NCBI GenBank assembly: GCA_014377905.1
Contig: JACMOQ010000476.1
Coordinates: forward strand, 1-6,551
DNA from: Acetobacteraceae bacterium
GTDB taxonomy: Bacteria; Pseudomonadota; Alphaproteobacteria; Acetobacterales; Acetobacteraceae
DNA: 6,551 nucleotides
Reading direction: 5' to 3'
Positions 5,749 through 6,551 of this stretch are shown one piece after another. Under the pieces are notes generated by a model. The model did no database searches, was not told the DNA's origin, and was given only the letters and a program-made list of their open reading frames with translations. Position 1 is the first letter of the stretch, and every line of letters starts with the position of its first letter. Made by a program: the position numbers and the translations under genes.

Positions 5749-6551
5749 GACCGGAACTTCGTCAGGCTGCCACCATGCATGATCTTGCCCGGCAGTTGAT
5801 GGCCAACAATCGTTTCGGCCATGCGGGCACATTCGATCAGCGCGTCGAGGTCCAAACCTGTTTCAATTCCCATTTCTTCAGCCATGAACACCAGATCCTC
5901 GGTGCAGATATTGCCGGCCGCCGCCTGATTGCCCGCGAACGGGCAGCCGCCCAGTCCGGCGCAGGAGCTGTCAAAACTGCTGATCCCCATTTGCAAACCC
6001 ATCAGCGCGTTGGCCATGCCGGTGCCGCGCGTGTCGTGCAGATGCAGCGCAAGTTTCAAATCCGGCCATTTGTCGCGGATTGCGCCAACCACCCGCTGCA
6101 CCCCAAGCGGCGAACCCCAGCCGACCGTATCGGCAATCCGCACCCGGTCGAGCACCACCCCGAATTCCGCCGCCAGCGCCAGCAGTTCCCCCACACAATC
6201 GCGCACCGTTTCCGGCGCAATAGCGCCCTCGAAATTACAACCAAACGCCGTCATCACAATCGCCGACTCAACCGGAATGCCACGGGCCTGAAAGAATTCC
6301 ATCTGGCGGCGCTGTTCGACCAACGTTTCGGCATTGTTCTTGTTGGTGTTGTGGATCGAGAACGTGTTAGACGTGCTCATCTGCAACCCGCCAGTGATGT
6401 GCAACGGTGACTGCACCGCCCGCTCATACCCCTTCAAGTTCAGTGCGATACCGGTGTAATGCACATCAGGGCGTTGGCGAATTCCTTCGGCGACCTCGAC
6501 TGCGTCGATCATGCCCGGCACCCGGCGCGGATCGACGAACGACACGCATTG
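5745..6551 (-). CDS. HMG-CoA lyase family protein (DRE-TIM metallolyase), N-terminus cut by the window edge
   Basis: The visible 268 residues cover most of a TIM-barrel enzyme that in the classic case splits 3-hydroxy-3-methylglutaryl-CoA into acetyl-CoA and acetoacetate. Counting from the first codon in the window, the landmarks are SFVDPRRVP (4-12, the strand after the missing catalytic Arg-Asp), ADTVGWGSP (140-148), the metal-binding H170-L-H172-D173, and GLGGCPFA (199-206) with the catalytic cysteine at 203. The likely ligand asparagine is N214. The Cys-to-Asn loop is two residues longer than in human HMGCL or Pseudomonas MvaB as I remember them. The frame is open through the edge (Q-C-V-S-F), so the GTG at 6545 is not a start; about 40 residues are missing. 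The stop overlaps the hydratase start by four bases. The gene is probably for leucine-type breakdown with its neighbour, but a related acyl-CoA lyase activity is possible. Confidence 0.9.
   Translation of the reverse strand, partial: QCVSFVDPRRVPGMIDAVEVAEGIRQRPDVHYTGIALNLKGYERAVQSPLHITGGLQMSTSNTFSIHNTNKNNAETLVEQRRQMEFFQARGIPVESAIVMTAFGCNFEGAIAPETVRDCVGELLALAAEFGVVLDRVRIADTVGWGSPLGVQRVVGAIRDKWPDLKLALHLHDTRGTGMANALMGLQMGISSFDSSCAGLGGCPFAGNQAAAGNICTEDLVFMAEEMGIETGLDLDALIECARMAETIVGHQLPGKIMHGGSLTKFRS

Noticed and set aside
5749..5832. Earlier in-frame start for the hydratase at 5832
   Set aside because: The extra 28 residues lie inside the lyase coding region and do not match the crotonase N-terminus. 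The ATG at 5748 fits both homology and the ATGA overlap.
5775..6410. Open frame of 211 codons on the + strand across the HMG-CoA-lyase-type gene
   Set aside because: It is antisense to strongly conserved lyase motifs and has no recognisable features of its own.
6543..6551. GTG at 6545 as the start of the HMG-CoA-lyase-type gene
   Set aside because: The frame stays open to the window edge, and the residues at this point correspond to an internal strand after the catalytic Arg-Asp, so the gene continues beyond the window.

Overview
The window looks like alphaproteobacterial DNA, most likely from the Rhodobacterales. This rests on the fairly high GC, closely packed operons with ATGA start/stop overlaps, and the style of the proteins; no marker gene is present to settle the taxonomy. 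It holds two gene blocks that face each other and meet at a short A/T-rich stem-loop region at about 4883-4974.

The left block (1-4882, + strand) reads as one operon. It opens with the last codons of an upstream gene whose tail resembles Gfo/Idh/MocA-type sugar dehydrogenases. Next come two inner-membrane permeases of a carbohydrate-type (MalF/MalG class) ABC importer. Then follow a one-domain SnoaL/NTF2-like protein, a protein with two SnoaL/NTF2-like domains, and a two-domain cupin. The gaps are 24, -4, 9, 11 and 10 bases, so the genes are probably co-transcribed. The ATPase and the substrate-binding protein of the importer are not in the window and would be expected upstream. No ordinary sugar kinase, aldolase or glycosidase follows the transporter; three NTF2-like folds and a bicupin do. 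This suggests uptake and conversion of an unidentified small polar compound by enzymes that cannot be assigned from sequence alone.

The right block (4975-6551, - strand) carries an HMG-CoA-lyase-family gene, cut by the right window edge, followed by an enoyl-CoA hydratase/isomerase-family gene. The two overlap by four bases. The hydratase lacks one of the two classical catalytic glutamates, as I recall is also the case for bacterial methylglutaconyl-CoA hydratases (LiuC type). Next to an HMG-CoA lyase this fits the end of leucine/isovalerate breakdown: 3-methylglutaconyl-CoA to HMG-CoA to acetoacetate plus acetyl-CoA. Other branched acyl-CoA routes remain possible.

The points most worth a second look are the transporter/SnoaL/bicupin operon as a whole, the extra membrane-spanning insert in the second permease, the cysteine-bearing periplasmic insert in the first, and the arginine substitutions at metal-ligand positions in both cupin domains. 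No RNA genes, CRISPR arrays, insertion sequences or attachment sites were seen. No promoter could be supported.
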